DNA of 64,000 bases, from the NCBI RefSeq assembly GCF_050971785.1, contig NZ_JBPCCU010000003.1, positions 434,001 to 498,000 of the forward strand, read 5' to 3'. Numbering within the stretch: position 1 is the first letter of the stretch; the number at the start of each line of letters is the position of its first letter. Below are positions 15,998 through 24,612 of the stretch, piece by piece. The translations under genes were made by a program, and so were the position numbers. The notes beneath the pieces are model-generated. The model made no database searches and was not told the origin of the DNA. It saw nothing but the letters and a program-made list of their open reading frames with translations. The DNA is from Actinomadura_E scrupuli (GTDB lineage: Bacteria; Actinomycetota; Actinomycetes; Streptosporangiales; Streptosporangiaceae).

Positions 15998-16010
15998 GCA
16001 CCGGCGGCCG

Positions 16011-16036
16011 GCCGGCCCGCCGCCTGGCGCGGGCCG
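16011..16036. terminator. Hairpin between convergent genes
   Basis: CCGGCCCGC and GCGGGCCGG (9-bp arms, 8-nt loop) lie between the importer ATPase gene and the convergent XRE-cupin gene. It is a plausible bidirectional terminator of the U-tract-free type common in GC-rich actinomycetes. Confidence 0.5.
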
Positions 16037-16072
16037 GACCGGCGGGCGGGCGCCGCCGGGCGGAACGTGGGA

Positions 16073-16693
16073 TCAACCGGTGACGAACCAGATGGCGCGC
16101 ACCAGTTCGTCGGTCTCGTTGAGCAGCCGGTGCGGCACGTCGCCGCGCATCGCGATGGCGTTGCCCTGCGTGAACTGCTTCCGCTCGCCATTGATCACGA
16201 TGGTCAGTGTGCCCTCGAGAACGTAGCCGTAGTCGTTTCCCTTGTGCTGCTGAGGCTGGTCGGCCGGGGCGGAGTCGGCACCGGGCTCGTATTCGGTGAG
16301 CAGGAAGTCGATGCGATCGCCACCGATCTCGTCGGTCAGCCGGTGCCATCGCACGCCGGTCTGGAAGGCGAGATACTCGGCGACCGGCGGAGTGTCCTTT
16401 GCGCCCTCGGCGTCTGGTTCGCCGTTCTTATCCGTGGCCGTTTGCCTGGCCGGCGACACCGAATGTCCGAGCAGTTCGTCCAGGGACAGGTTGAGCTCGG
16501 TTGCGATGGCGAACAGGGTGCTCACCGTGGCCTGGCTCTGGCCCAGCTCGAACTGGGAGAGGAAACTCGCCGAGACCCCCAGCCGGCGTGCCATTTCACG
16601 CACCGACAGCCCGGCCTGCATGCGCTCACGACGGACGTTCTGTCCGACGGAGCCGCTCATTCCGCCCGGGCCGACATTGCGCGACACGACCAC
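16073..16693 (-). CDS. XRE-cupin transcriptional regulator
   Basis: 206 aa. The GTG at 16693 is preceded by AGGGA with 7-nt spacing; a longer frame to 16774 lacks a ribosome site. The N-terminal helix-turn-helix (MQAGLSVREMARRLGVSASF, then LSQFELGQSQATVSTL) is followed by a Gly/Asp-rich linker and a cupin barrel (HKGNDYGYVLEGTLTIVING, GNAIAMRGDVPHRLLN) that would bind a small effector. It is the last gene of the minus-strand set E1 / acyl-CoA ligase / regulator, 37 bp after the ligase gene. Regulators of this type usually control the genes beside them, so it is the prime candidate for binding the paired operators near 20.4 kb. Confidence 0.85.
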   Translation of the reverse strand: MVVSRNVGPGGMSGSVGQNVRRERMQAGLSVREMARRLGVSASFLSQFELGQSQATVSTLFAIATELNLSLDELLGHSVSPARQTATDKNGEPDAEGAKDTPPVAEYLAFQTGVRWHRLTDEIGGDRIDFLLTEYEPGADSAPADQPQQHKGNDYGYVLEGTLTIVINGERKQFTQGNAIAMRGDVPHRLLNETDELVRAIWFVTG

Positions 16694-16730
16694 GCGGTGC
16701 TCCCTGCGATGGTTGGTTGCGGTATATATC

Positions 16731-18368
16731 TCAGCGTACAGGGCCCGTCGATGGAGGCGGACAATGTGCCTCACCGTCCCGCGGGCCGGGGCGAACGGCT
16801 GCTGCCGGCGGCTCGGCGCGCAACTGCTCGCGCAAAGCGAAACGCTGCACCTTTCCGCTCGCGGTCCTTGGCAGGTGATCCACTATCTTCAGCATTTCCG
16901 GGGCCTTTTGCGTCGCTAGTCCGGATTGCACTAGATGTTCGCGCAGATCGTCGAGAGTCGGCGTTCGGCCGGCGACCGGAACGACATAGGCACAGGCGCG
17001 TTCGACGAGGACGGGGTCCGGGTAGCTCACCACGGCGACGTCGCTCACCCACGGATGTTCCAGGAGCGACGACTCCACTTCGGCGACGCTGAACTTCTCC
17101 CCGCCGCGGTTGATGATGTCCTTGATCCGGCCGGTGATGTGCACCGTGCCGTCCGCGTCCAGGCGCGCCTGGTCGCCGGTGCGGAAGTAGCCGTCGGCGG
17201 TGAATGCGGCGTCATTGAGCCCGGCGTCGAGGTAACCGAGAAAGAGCTCCGGTCCGCGTACGAGCAGTTCCGGCATGCCGTCGTCGTCGTTCCGCACGAC
17301 CATCTCGTTGCGTCCCATCGGCCTGCCCTCCCCGGCGGCGGCCTCGTCGAGATCGCCCAGCGGGTCGGCCATCGACGAGGTCGGCAGTTCGGTCGACCCG
17401 TAGGTGCGGACGACGCTGCTCCCCATCACCCGGTGCGCGCGGCGCACCAGCTCGGTAGGGATGTCGGCCCCGCCGCAGACGAAGATGCGCAGGCTGGACC
17501 CGGCGCGCCCGGAGTAGCGGTCGGCCAGCCCACGCAGGAACGGCGTCGCGCTCACGGTGAAGGTGCAGCCGTTGGACTCGATCAGCTCGACCGCCGCCGC
17601 CGCGTCCCACCTGTCCTGCAGCACCACGCCGCACCCCAGATCGGCCGGCAGCACGATGCCGTAGCTCAGCCCGGTGATGTGGCTCAGCGGAGACGCCATG
17701 AACACCCGGTCGTGGTCGTCCAGCCGGCAGGAGCGGGCCATGTCGCGTGCTTCGGCGAGCAGGGTCTGGTGGCTGTGCAGCACGCCTTTGGGCTGTGCGG
17801 TGGTGCCCGAGGTGTACAGCACGACCGCGACGTGGTCGGGTCGCGCTCGTGGTCCGGGCGGCTCCGGCACCGCGGTTCGCAGCAGGTCGTCGAGCGGGTC
17901 GGCGCCGGGAGCCCGGCCGCGGACGCTCACCAGCACGGCATCCGAGGACAGGCCGGTGAGGACCGAGCGGAGCTCGGCGGCATGCGCATGGGAACGGAAC
18001 AGGGACGGCGCGACGACCGCCCTGGGACGAACCTGGCCGATGATGAAGCGGAGCTCATGAGCCCGGTAGATCGGCACGACCGGCACCAGGACGCCGCCGG
18101 CGAGGAAGACGCCCCACGCCACGGCCACCGACTCCCACCAGTTGGGCAGCTGGGTGACGACGCGATCGCCCGGCTCGACTCCCCGCGCGCGCAGTCCGGC
18201 GGCGACGCTCTCGGCGGCCGACACGAGCTCGGCATACGTGAGCGTCGTACCGCCCTCGACCACCGCGACCGTGTCCGCATGGCTCCCGGCCGAAGACCGC
18301 AGGCGGTCGACGAACGTCTCGTGCGGCAGGTCATGGCCGGCCGTGTGCGGTCTGGTCGCGCTCAGCAC
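16731..18368 (-). CDS. AMP-forming acyl-CoA ligase
   Basis: 545 aa from the GTG at 18368, overlapping the end of the E1 gene by 7 bp with GAGGTGG just upstream. It is a complete ANL-superfamily enzyme: the P-loop YTSGTTAQPKGV, the YGSTELP motif, the YFRTGDQARLD hinge region, GRIKDIINRGGEK and the C-terminal catalytic lysine in PRTASGKVQRF. It activates a carboxylic acid with ATP to the acyl-adenylate and then the CoA thioester. The nearest relatives I recognise are CaiC- and cyclohexanecarboxylate-type ligases, but the substrate is open. Coupling to an alpha-keto acid dehydrogenase E1 and to the divergent dehydrogenase/import genes points to catabolism of an imported organic compound. Confidence 0.88.
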   Translation of the reverse strand: MLSATRPHTAGHDLPHETFVDRLRSSAGSHADTVAVVEGGTTLTYAELVSAAESVAAGLRARGVEPGDRVVTQLPNWWESVAVAWGVFLAGGVLVPVVPIYRAHELRFIIGQVRPRAVVAPSLFRSHAHAAELRSVLTGLSSDAVLVSVRGRAPGADPLDDLLRTAVPEPPGPRARPDHVAVVLYTSGTTAQPKGVLHSHQTLLAEARDMARSCRLDDHDRVFMASPLSHITGLSYGIVLPADLGCGVVLQDRWDAAAAVELIESNGCTFTVSATPFLRGLADRYSGRAGSSLRIFVCGGADIPTELVRRAHRVMGSSVVRTYGSTELPTSSMADPLGDLDEAAAGEGRPMGRNEMVVRNDDDGMPELLVRGPELFLGYLDAGLNDAAFTADGYFRTGDQARLDADGTVHITGRIKDIINRGGEKFSVAEVESSLLEHPWVSDVAVVSYPDPVLVERACAYVVPVAGRTPTLDDLREHLVQSGLATQKAPEMLKIVDHLPRTASGKVQRFALREQLRAEPPAAAVRPGPRDGEAHCPPPSTGPVR

Positions 18369-20323
18369 GCGACCACCTCGCGCACCATGGCGACGATGTC
18401 GGCCGGTCCCGCGCTCCATCGCCTTTCGAGCGCGGGTGCGTACGGCGCCGGAGAGTAGGCCGCGCCGACCCGGCCGACCGGTGCGTCGAGCGACCAGAAA
18501 CCCTCGCGCACGGCGAGCGCCGCGAGTTCGGCGCCGACCCCGAAGTCCACCACGGCCTCGTGTGCGACGACCAGCCGGTTGGTGCGCCGCAGCGAGCCGA
18601 GCACGGTCTCCCGGTCCAGGGGAACGATCGTCCGCAGGTCGATCACCTCGGCCTCGATGCCCTCCGCGCTGAGCGTCTCGGCGGCCTCGAGCGCGTCGAG
18701 GACCATGCGTGACCAGGACACGAGCGTGACGTCGCGCCCCGACCGGACGATTCTGGCCTGGCCGAGCGGAACACGGTGATCGCTGGGCGGCATGGGGGAC
18801 TTCTTCTCGTACAGCAGCCGGTTCTCGATGAACACGACGGGGTTGTCGTCCTCGATGGCCGAGCGCAGCAGGCCGTAGGTGTCCGCTCCCGAGCTGGGCA
18901 TCACGACCGTCAACCCGGGGACGTGCGCCATCAGCGTCTCGAGGCTCTGCGAGTGCTGGCTGCCGGACGAGCGGCCCGAACCGAACTGGGTGCGGATCAC
19001 CAGCGGGACGGTGACCGCCCCGCCGGTCATGAACCGCAGTTTGGCGGCCTGGTTGAGGATCTGGTCGAAGCACACCCCGAGGAAGTCGAGGTACATGAGC
19101 TCGACCACCGGTCTGAGACCGGCCATCGCCGCTCCCACGCCCAGTCCCATGATCGCTGTCTCGGCGATCGGGGTGTCGAGCACCCGGTCCGGAAACCGCT
19201 CGTGCAGGCCGCGGGTGATGCCGAAGACGTTGCCGCCGGCGACGTCGATGCCCGCGAGGAACACGGAGGGGTCGTCGGTGAGCGCGTCGTGCAGGGCCTG
19301 CCGGAGGATGCGGGATCCGGAGGAGGGCTGGTCGCCGGTCGCCGGGAGGGCGACGGGCGGTGCCGGGCTGCGGCGCCGCGCGTACACGTGGTCGGTGGCG
19401 CCCGCCGGGTCCGGCTCGGCGGACCTGCGGGCGAAGGTCTCGGCCTCGGCGACGACCGCCTCGGCCGCCCGATCCACCTCGTCGATCTCGGCGGTGGTGA
19501 GACCGAGTCCGGTGAGCCGCGCGCGGGCACGCACCAGCGGATCGTGCGCGGACAGCCCGGCCAGCTCGGCCTGATCCCGGTAGCGCTGCCCGTCGCCCTC
19601 GTAGTGACCGCCGACCCGCATCGTCCGGCCCTCGACGAGGAACGGGCCGCCGCCGGAACGGACCTTGTCGAACACCTCGACCATGCCGTCCGCCACGGCC
19701 GCCACGTCGTTTCCGGCCAGCTCGACGAAGGGGACGCCGTAGGCGAGGGCGCGCTGCGCGATCGGCACGGGATGCTGATCGGCGGCACGCGAGAACTCGG
19801 AGTATCCGTTGTTCTCGCAGAAGAACACCACCGGCAGCCCGCGCAGGGCGGCGAGGTTGAGCGACTCGTGGAAGGCGCCCGTGGCCACGGCGCCGTCACC
19901 GAAGAACGCCACCACCAGGTCGCCGCCGCCGCGGCCGGCGAGAGCGTGCGCGGCGCCGACCGCGATGGGGAGTCCCGCGCCGACGATGCCGTTCGCGCCG
20001 AAGATCCCGATGCTCGGATCGGCGACATGCATCGAACCGCCCCGGCCCCGGCACGAGCCGGTCTCCTTGCCCAGCAGCTCGGCGAGCATGCGTCGTGGTT
20101 CGAGGCCCTTGGCGAGGACGTGCCCGTGCCCGCGGTGGGTCGAGGTGATCACGTCCTCGGGCCGTGCGTGGAACAGCGCACCGACCGCGCAGGCCTCCTG
20201 GCCGACCGAGGTGTGGACGAAACCGGGCACGAGCCCGTCGCGGTAGAGGATCGAGATGCACTCCTCCATCCGGCGGATGACGACCATCCGGCGGTAGGCG
20301 TCGAGTAGCTGCGCACGATCCAT
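18362..20323 (-). CDS. Fused alpha-beta E1 component of a 2-oxo acid (acetoin-type) dehydrogenase
   Basis: 653 aa, ATG at 20323 with GGAGGG about 8 nt upstream. Residues 1-320 are the E1 alpha unit with the thiamine diphosphate motif (GDG at 142-144, ENN at 170-172) and the RGHGHVLAKG and GRGGSMH segments. Residues about 345-653 are the E1 beta unit (DTPIAETAIMGLGVGAAMAG, then RPVVELMYLDFLG, and EAEVIDLRTIVPLD). The two are separate subunits in most bacteria. It would decarboxylate a 2-oxo acid or cleave an acetoin-like compound and pass the acyl group to an E2. No E2 or E3 gene is present in the window, so it must borrow them or act as a standalone decarboxylase. First gene of the minus-strand operon, under one of two divergent promoters. 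Confidence 0.88.
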   Translation of the reverse strand: MDRAQLLDAYRRMVVIRRMEECISILYRDGLVPGFVHTSVGQEACAVGALFHARPEDVITSTHRGHGHVLAKGLEPRRMLAELLGKETGSCRGRGGSMHVADPSIGIFGANGIVGAGLPIAVGAAHALAGRGGGDLVVAFFGDGAVATGAFHESLNLAALRGLPVVFFCENNGYSEFSRAADQHPVPIAQRALAYGVPFVELAGNDVAAVADGMVEVFDKVRSGGGPFLVEGRTMRVGGHYEGDGQRYRDQAELAGLSAHDPLVRARARLTGLGLTTAEIDEVDRAAEAVVAEAETFARRSAEPDPAGATDHVYARRRSPAPPVALPATGDQPSSGSRILRQALHDALTDDPSVFLAGIDVAGGNVFGITRGLHERFPDRVLDTPIAETAIMGLGVGAAMAGLRPVVELMYLDFLGVCFDQILNQAAKLRFMTGGAVTVPLVIRTQFGSGRSSGSQHSQSLETLMAHVPGLTVVMPSSGADTYGLLRSAIEDDNPVVFIENRLLYEKKSPMPPSDHRVPLGQARIVRSGRDVTLVSWSRMVLDALEAAETLSAEGIEAEVIDLRTIVPLDRETVLGSLRRTNRLVVAHEAVVDFGVGAELAALAVREGFWSLDAPVGRVGAAYSPAPYAPALERRWSAGPADIVAMVREVVAC

Positions 20324-20374
20324 GGGGGGCTCCCTCCGGCGCGCACCGTGACTCCGTCCGCGCTCTCCGTCCGC

Positions 20375-20511
20375 AATGTAGCCAGCCCGCCCCGACAGTG
20401 TCCAGTGCCACTTGACGTTGACTCGGGCCGGGGCCGCCGTCCGGGGCCGGAAAATTTCCCGCAAATGGGCGTCAAGTGGCACTTGACAATCATGTTACGG
20501 CGATCCACGAT
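20375..20511. promoter_or_regulatory. Divergent promoters with two copies of a 17-bp operator
   Basis: O1 (20400-20416, GTCCAGTGCCACTTGAC) and O2 (20471-20487, GTCAAGTGGCACTTGAC) are copies of GTCAAGTG-N-CACTTGAC, O2 being a perfect palindrome and O1 having one mismatch. Rightward: TTGACA (20483-20488), 17 nt, CACGAT (20506-20511). Leftward: TGGACA (20404-20399), 18 nt, TACATT (20380-20375). Each operator overlaps one -35, so one regulator would control both arms of the island. The surrounding 342-bp gap (20324-20665) holds no gene. Confidence 0.75.
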
Positions 20512-20665
20512 GGTCCGCACCCCGCCAGATCACGGCGATCCGATCGACTGTCGGGCCCACGACCATTCGACTATTTCGACCAGTCGCCCCGCTCCACCGC
20601 GAGCCGGGCGCCGGTCGGCCCATGCCTGTACCTCATCAATTCGCCCACGCTTCGGAGAGGCCGCT

Positions 20666-21580
20666 ATGCGCCGAGAAGATGTCGAGTTCGACAGCGAAGG
20701 CACTCTGATCAGAGGCTGGTTGTATCGGCCCGACGACGCGGTGGGGGACGTTCCCGCGGTGGTGCTCGCCGGCGGTTGGTGCTATGTCCGCGAACTGGTC
20801 ATGCCCTATTACGCCGAGGCATTCGCGTCCATGGGCATGGCCGCCCTGATATTCGACTACCGCTGCCTCGGCGCGTCCGAGGGCGAGCCCAGGCAGCACC
20901 TTGATCCATGGGCGCAGATCCGTGACTACCAGAACGCCCTGAGTTTCCTCGAACGCGGCGACGGAATCGACGCGGATCGCCTGGGGGCCTGGGGAATCTC
21001 GTACTCCGGCGGGCACGTCCTGATCCTGGGCGCGACCGATCCCCGGGTGAAGGCGATCGTCAGTCAGATCCCGGTGGTGGACGGCTACCGCAACATGCGC
21101 CGCGTGCACGGGACCATCGGTTACCGCAGGTTGTGGGAGGCGATCCTCCAGGACCGGCGACTTCGGTACGAGGACCCGGACAGCCGGCTGTACCTTCCGC
21201 ACGCGAGTGAGAGCCCGGAGGAGGAACTGTCGTCGTGGCCGTTTCCGGAGACGCGAACGACCTTTGCGAAACTGCAGGAGACGGAGGCGCCGCTCTATCA
21301 GAACTCCAGCACGATGGAGTCGGTCGATCTGCTCCTCAATTATGACGTCAACCCGTTCGTCACCCGTATCTATGACCTGCCGACGCTCATGATCGTCGCG
21401 GAAGGCGACGATCTGACGCTCTGGGATCTCGAGATCGAGAGCTACAACCGGATCCCCACCGAGAAGAAGAAACTGGTCGTCCTCCCGCACACTTCGCACA
21501 TGACGCTCTACAGCGATCGGGCCAAGCTGGCCGTCGCGGCCGAGGAGGCGTCACGTTGGTTCGCCGATCACCTCTTGTGA
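20666..21580 (+). CDS. Alpha/beta hydrolase of the catabolic island
   Basis: 304 aa; ATG at 20666 with GGAGAGG 5 nt upstream. It is a complete alpha/beta hydrolase: oxyanion-hole region VVLAGGWCYVREL, FDYRCLGASEG, nucleophile elbow SYSGG (in GISYSGGHVL), acid in AEGDDLTLWD and histidine in LPHTSHMTLYSD. It probably opens an ester, lactone or ring-cleavage product. It is the first gene of the rightward transcription unit and is expressed from the promoter overlapped by operator O2, opposite the E1/ligase/regulator operon. The exact substrate is unknown. A 136-bp gap separates it from the binding-protein gene. Confidence 0.8.
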   Translation: MRREDVEFDSEGTLIRGWLYRPDDAVGDVPAVVLAGGWCYVRELVMPYYAEAFASMGMAALIFDYRCLGASEGEPRQHLDPWAQIRDYQNALSFLERGDGIDADRLGAWGISYSGGHVLILGATDPRVKAIVSQIPVVDGYRNMRRVHGTIGYRRLWEAILQDRRLRYEDPDSRLYLPHASESPEEELSSWPFPETRTTFAKLQETEAPLYQNSSTMESVDLLLNYDVNPFVTRIYDLPTLMIVAEGDDLTLWDLEIESYNRIPTEKKKLVVLPHTSHMTLYSDRAKLAVAAEEASRWFADHLL

Positions 21581-21716
21581 GGGCAGCGGCAGCGCAGCCG
21601 TGATCTCACCTGGCGGAGAAAGGCCCACCGGCGCAGCGGCGTCAATGAACCACTACATCTGACCGCGACCCATTCGGGTTGTGGCGGGTCATTCCATCTC
21701 AAAGGAGATGAGGGAA

Positions 21717-23027
21717 ATGGCTTCGACCGAGTCCAAAATCGTAGATGTGGCGCTCCACGGCCAGTTCGCGCACCCGATGTCCAGGCGCGCGTTCTTTTCC
21801 GCGATGGGTGCCGCGGGGATCGTGGTCGGTGCCGCCGCATGCGGTGGCTCGTCCTCCGACGGGTCCGGTGCGGGCACCGGCGCGGCCTCGGCGGGCGGCG
21901 GCGGCAAGCTGAAGCACGACAAGACCTGGTGCCAGGTGACGACACTGTCCAACGACTTCTTCGTGGCCTTCAACGACGGCGCGAAGCAGGCGATGGCCGC
22001 GATCGGTGTGCCGATGGCGTCGTTCGAGGACCAGGGCAACGTCAACACGGCGATCGGCCAGGTCGGCAACGTACGGACCTCGAGCGGCAAATCGATCTTC
22101 GGTACGCCGGCGACCGAGGCACAGGCCGCCGCCGTGACGAAGGCCTGCCAGGCCGCCGGGATCTTCTACGCGAGCTCGTACACGGCCCCGGCGTGGTACA
22201 CCCCGGCGGACGCCGACAAGTGGGCGCGCTTCATCACGCCGCCCTCGGTGAAGATCGCGGCTGCCACGGCGAAGGCGCTGTTCGACAAGGTCGGCGGATC
22301 CGGCACCATCATCCACGTCCCCGGTCAGAAGGGCTCCTCCGCCGACGACCAGCGGACGGCCGGCCTGAAGATGACGCTCAAGGACTACCCGAACATCAAG
22401 ATCGTGACGGCCGCGCCGGGCAACTGGACGTCCGAGGACGCCCGCAAGTCGCTGACGAACATCCTGCCGTCGGTGAAGGACTTCGTCGGGGTGTTCGCCC
22501 AGAACGACAGCGAGGCGGCGGGCGTCATCGCGGCGCTCGACGCGCAGGGCATCAAGGGCAAGATCGTTGTCGGCTTCGACGGCAACAAGCAGAACATCCA
22601 GTACATCGCCTCGGGCAAGCAGTACCTGACCAGCGCGACGATCGGAGGTCTCACCGCCGGCCTGCTGGGCGTCACGGTGTTCGACGCGCTCAACGGCGTG
22701 AAGTTCGAACTGCCCGAGACGTTCCTCTCGCAGGGCGCGCTGCTCGTCACGCCCGACTCCGCGGACAAGGTGCTGAGCACCATCTACGCGGACAAGCTGC
22801 CGTTCGACTGGGCGAAGATGAGCAAGGCGCTCCACCCGAGCGACTGGGACCCGCAGACGCTGCTCAACCCGATCGACCCCAAGGAGTTCTACGCCGGCGT
22901 CCCGCAGGACCAGTACAAGCTGAACTCGGCCTGGGACACCGCGGACATCGCGAAGGTACGGACCGAGTACGCGGCCGCGTTCAAGTCGGGGCCGCTGGCC
23001 GAGTACAAGAGCGCGCTCGTCGCCTGA
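21717..23027 (+). CDS. CUT2-type substrate-binding lipoprotein with Tat-like signal
   Basis: 436 aa from ATG 21717 (AAAGGAG at 21701-21707, 9 nt away; the ATG at 21708 sits too close to it). A 20-residue N-region precedes a twin-arginine motif SRRAFF (22-27), a hydrophobic stretch and a lipobox-like AAAC (Cys42), suggesting Tat export and lipid anchoring. The body is a type I periplasmic-binding fold (TLSNDFFVAFNDGAKQAM, GVFAQNDSEAAGVIAALDAQ, KIVVGFDGNKQNIQYIASGK). The stretch YTAPAWYTPADADKW is rich in aromatics, which may suit a non-sugar ligand. It is followed by its ATPase and permease genes. Ligand unknown; import of the compound degraded by the island enzymes is inferred. Confidence 0.82.
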   Translation: MASTESKIVDVALHGQFAHPMSRRAFFSAMGAAGIVVGAAACGGSSSDGSGAGTGAASAGGGGKLKHDKTWCQVTTLSNDFFVAFNDGAKQAMAAIGVPMASFEDQGNVNTAIGQVGNVRTSSGKSIFGTPATEAQAAAVTKACQAAGIFYASSYTAPAWYTPADADKWARFITPPSVKIAAATAKALFDKVGGSGTIIHVPGQKGSSADDQRTAGLKMTLKDYPNIKIVTAAPGNWTSEDARKSLTNILPSVKDFVGVFAQNDSEAAGVIAALDAQGIKGKIVVGFDGNKQNIQYIASGKQYLTSATIGGLTAGLLGVTVFDALNGVKFELPETFLSQGALLVTPDSADKVLSTIYADKLPFDWAKMSKALHPSDWDPQTLLNPIDPKEFYAGVPQDQYKLNSAWDTADIAKVRTEYAAAFKSGPLAEYKSALVA

Positions 23028-23074
23028 GCGCGGCGGCGTCCCACCCCCACCCCCCCGCGAGAGCTGGAGCCGAC

Positions 23075-24604
23075 TTGCCTTCGACAGCGACCGTGACGAT
23101 CACCGGTGTCTCCAAGAACTACGGCGCGGTGCACGCACTGCGCGACGTCTCGCTCGAGGTGCGCACCGGAGAGGTGCTCGGCCTGATCGGTGAGAACGGT
23201 GCGGGCAAGTCGACACTCATCGGGGTGCTGAGTGGAACGATCCGGCCGGACGAGGGAACGATGACCGTCGATGGCGCCCGGGCGCCGTTGGGCGATCCTC
23301 GGAAGCTGTCCGCGCTGGGCATCTCGGTCGTCGTGCAGGAGCAGGCGCTCGTCGAATCGCTGCGGGTCTACGAGAACATCTACCTCGGCCGGGAGGCGCT
23401 GGTACCCGGCCGGGGGCTCTCGCGGGCACGCCGGCTGCGGGCCGCGGCGAGCGCCCTCCTGCACGACCTGCATCTGGACGAGATCCGGGCCGACGCGCTC
23501 GTCGCGGACCTGAGCTATCCGCTGCGGCAGCTCGTCGAGATCGCCAAGGCGTTCGCGTCGGCGCAGCTCACCGACCGTCCGCCGGTGATCCTGCTGGACG
23601 AGCCGACGAGCGCGCTCAGCGAGCACGAGGTCGAGCTGCTCTTCTCGCTCATCGAGCGATGGCGTACCCGGGTGGCGTTCATCTACGTCTCGCACATCCT
23701 CCAGGACGTGCTCCGGCTGAGCACCCGGCTGCTGGTCCTCCGAGACGGCCAGGTGATCGACACGCTCCCCAACGAGGGCGTCACCGATGTCCGGTTGCAC
23801 GAGCTGATGGTCGGCCGTGAGCGGAGCGCCGACTACTACCGTGAGGACCAGCAGAGTGGTGCCTCGTCCCCAGAGCCCGTCATCCAGATCACGGGCGGTT
23901 CGAAGCCGGGCGCCTTCACCGGCGTCGACCTCGCCGTGTGCCCGGGGGAGATCGTCGGAGTCGCCGGCGTGGTCGGCTCGGGCAAGTCCGAACTCGCGGC
24001 CGTCCTGGCCGGGGCGGAGGGCCTCGACTCCGGCTCGATCATCGTCGGCGGCGTCCCGCAAGGCCGGTGGACGGTTCCGCGGGCGGTCAGGAACGGCGTC
24101 TTCTACGTGCCGCCCGAGCGGGCGAACGACTCGCTGTTCACAACGATGTCCGTGCGGTCCAACATCTCTCTCGGGTTCCTCGACCTGATCACCTCGCGGT
24201 GGTCACGGCTGCTCAGGCTGCCCGCCGAGCGATCGAAGGCCGACGCGCTGGCCGACCGGCTGCAGATCAAGACGGAATCCCTCTCGACGCCCATCGGCGA
24301 GCTGTCCGGCGGCAACCAGCAGAAGGCCGTGTTCGCGCGGTGGCTGGGCCGTGACTGCCGCGTGCTCATCCTCGACGACCCGACGCGGGGCATCGACGTG
24401 GGCACCCGCGAGGAGATCTACACGCTCATCCGAGGCCTGGCGGCGGGGGGCGTCGGCGTGCTGCTGTGCGCGGAGTCGCTCGAGGAGATCATCGGGCTCG
24501 CCGACCGGATTCTCGTGCTGAAGGACGGCCACGTCACCGCCGAGATTCCCGCGCCCGCCGCCGCCAAGCCGTCCGAAGTCGACGTCGTACGCCACATGAT
24601 GTGA
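23075..24604 (+). CDS. CUT2-type ABC ATPase with two nucleotide-binding domains
   Basis: 509 aa from a TTG at 23075 (GGAG 6 nt upstream; the in-frame GTG at 23093 is an alternative). The first domain has Walker A GENGAGKST (39-47) and Walker B VILLDEPTSAL but a loose signature (LSYPLRQLVEIAKAF), as is usual in RbsA/XylG proteins. The second has GVVGSGKSE, LSGGNQQKAVFARWL and VLILDDPTRGIDV. It powers import through the permease encoded 9 bp downstream, with the lipoprotein encoded upstream. Length and layout are normal for the family. Confidence 0.88.
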   Translation: MPSTATVTITGVSKNYGAVHALRDVSLEVRTGEVLGLIGENGAGKSTLIGVLSGTIRPDEGTMTVDGARAPLGDPRKLSALGISVVVQEQALVESLRVYENIYLGREALVPGRGLSRARRLRAAASALLHDLHLDEIRADALVADLSYPLRQLVEIAKAFASAQLTDRPPVILLDEPTSALSEHEVELLFSLIERWRTRVAFIYVSHILQDVLRLSTRLLVLRDGQVIDTLPNEGVTDVRLHELMVGRERSADYYREDQQSGASSPEPVIQITGGSKPGAFTGVDLAVCPGEIVGVAGVVGSGKSELAAVLAGAEGLDSGSIIVGGVPQGRWTVPRAVRNGVFYVPPERANDSLFTTMSVRSNISLGFLDLITSRWSRLLRLPAERSKADALADRLQIKTESLSTPIGELSGGNQQKAVFARWLGRDCRVLILDDPTRGIDVGTREEIYTLIRGLAAGGVGVLLCAESLEEIIGLADRILVLKDGHVTAEIPAPAAAKPSEVDVVRHMM

Positions 24605-24612
24605 GGTTCGAA

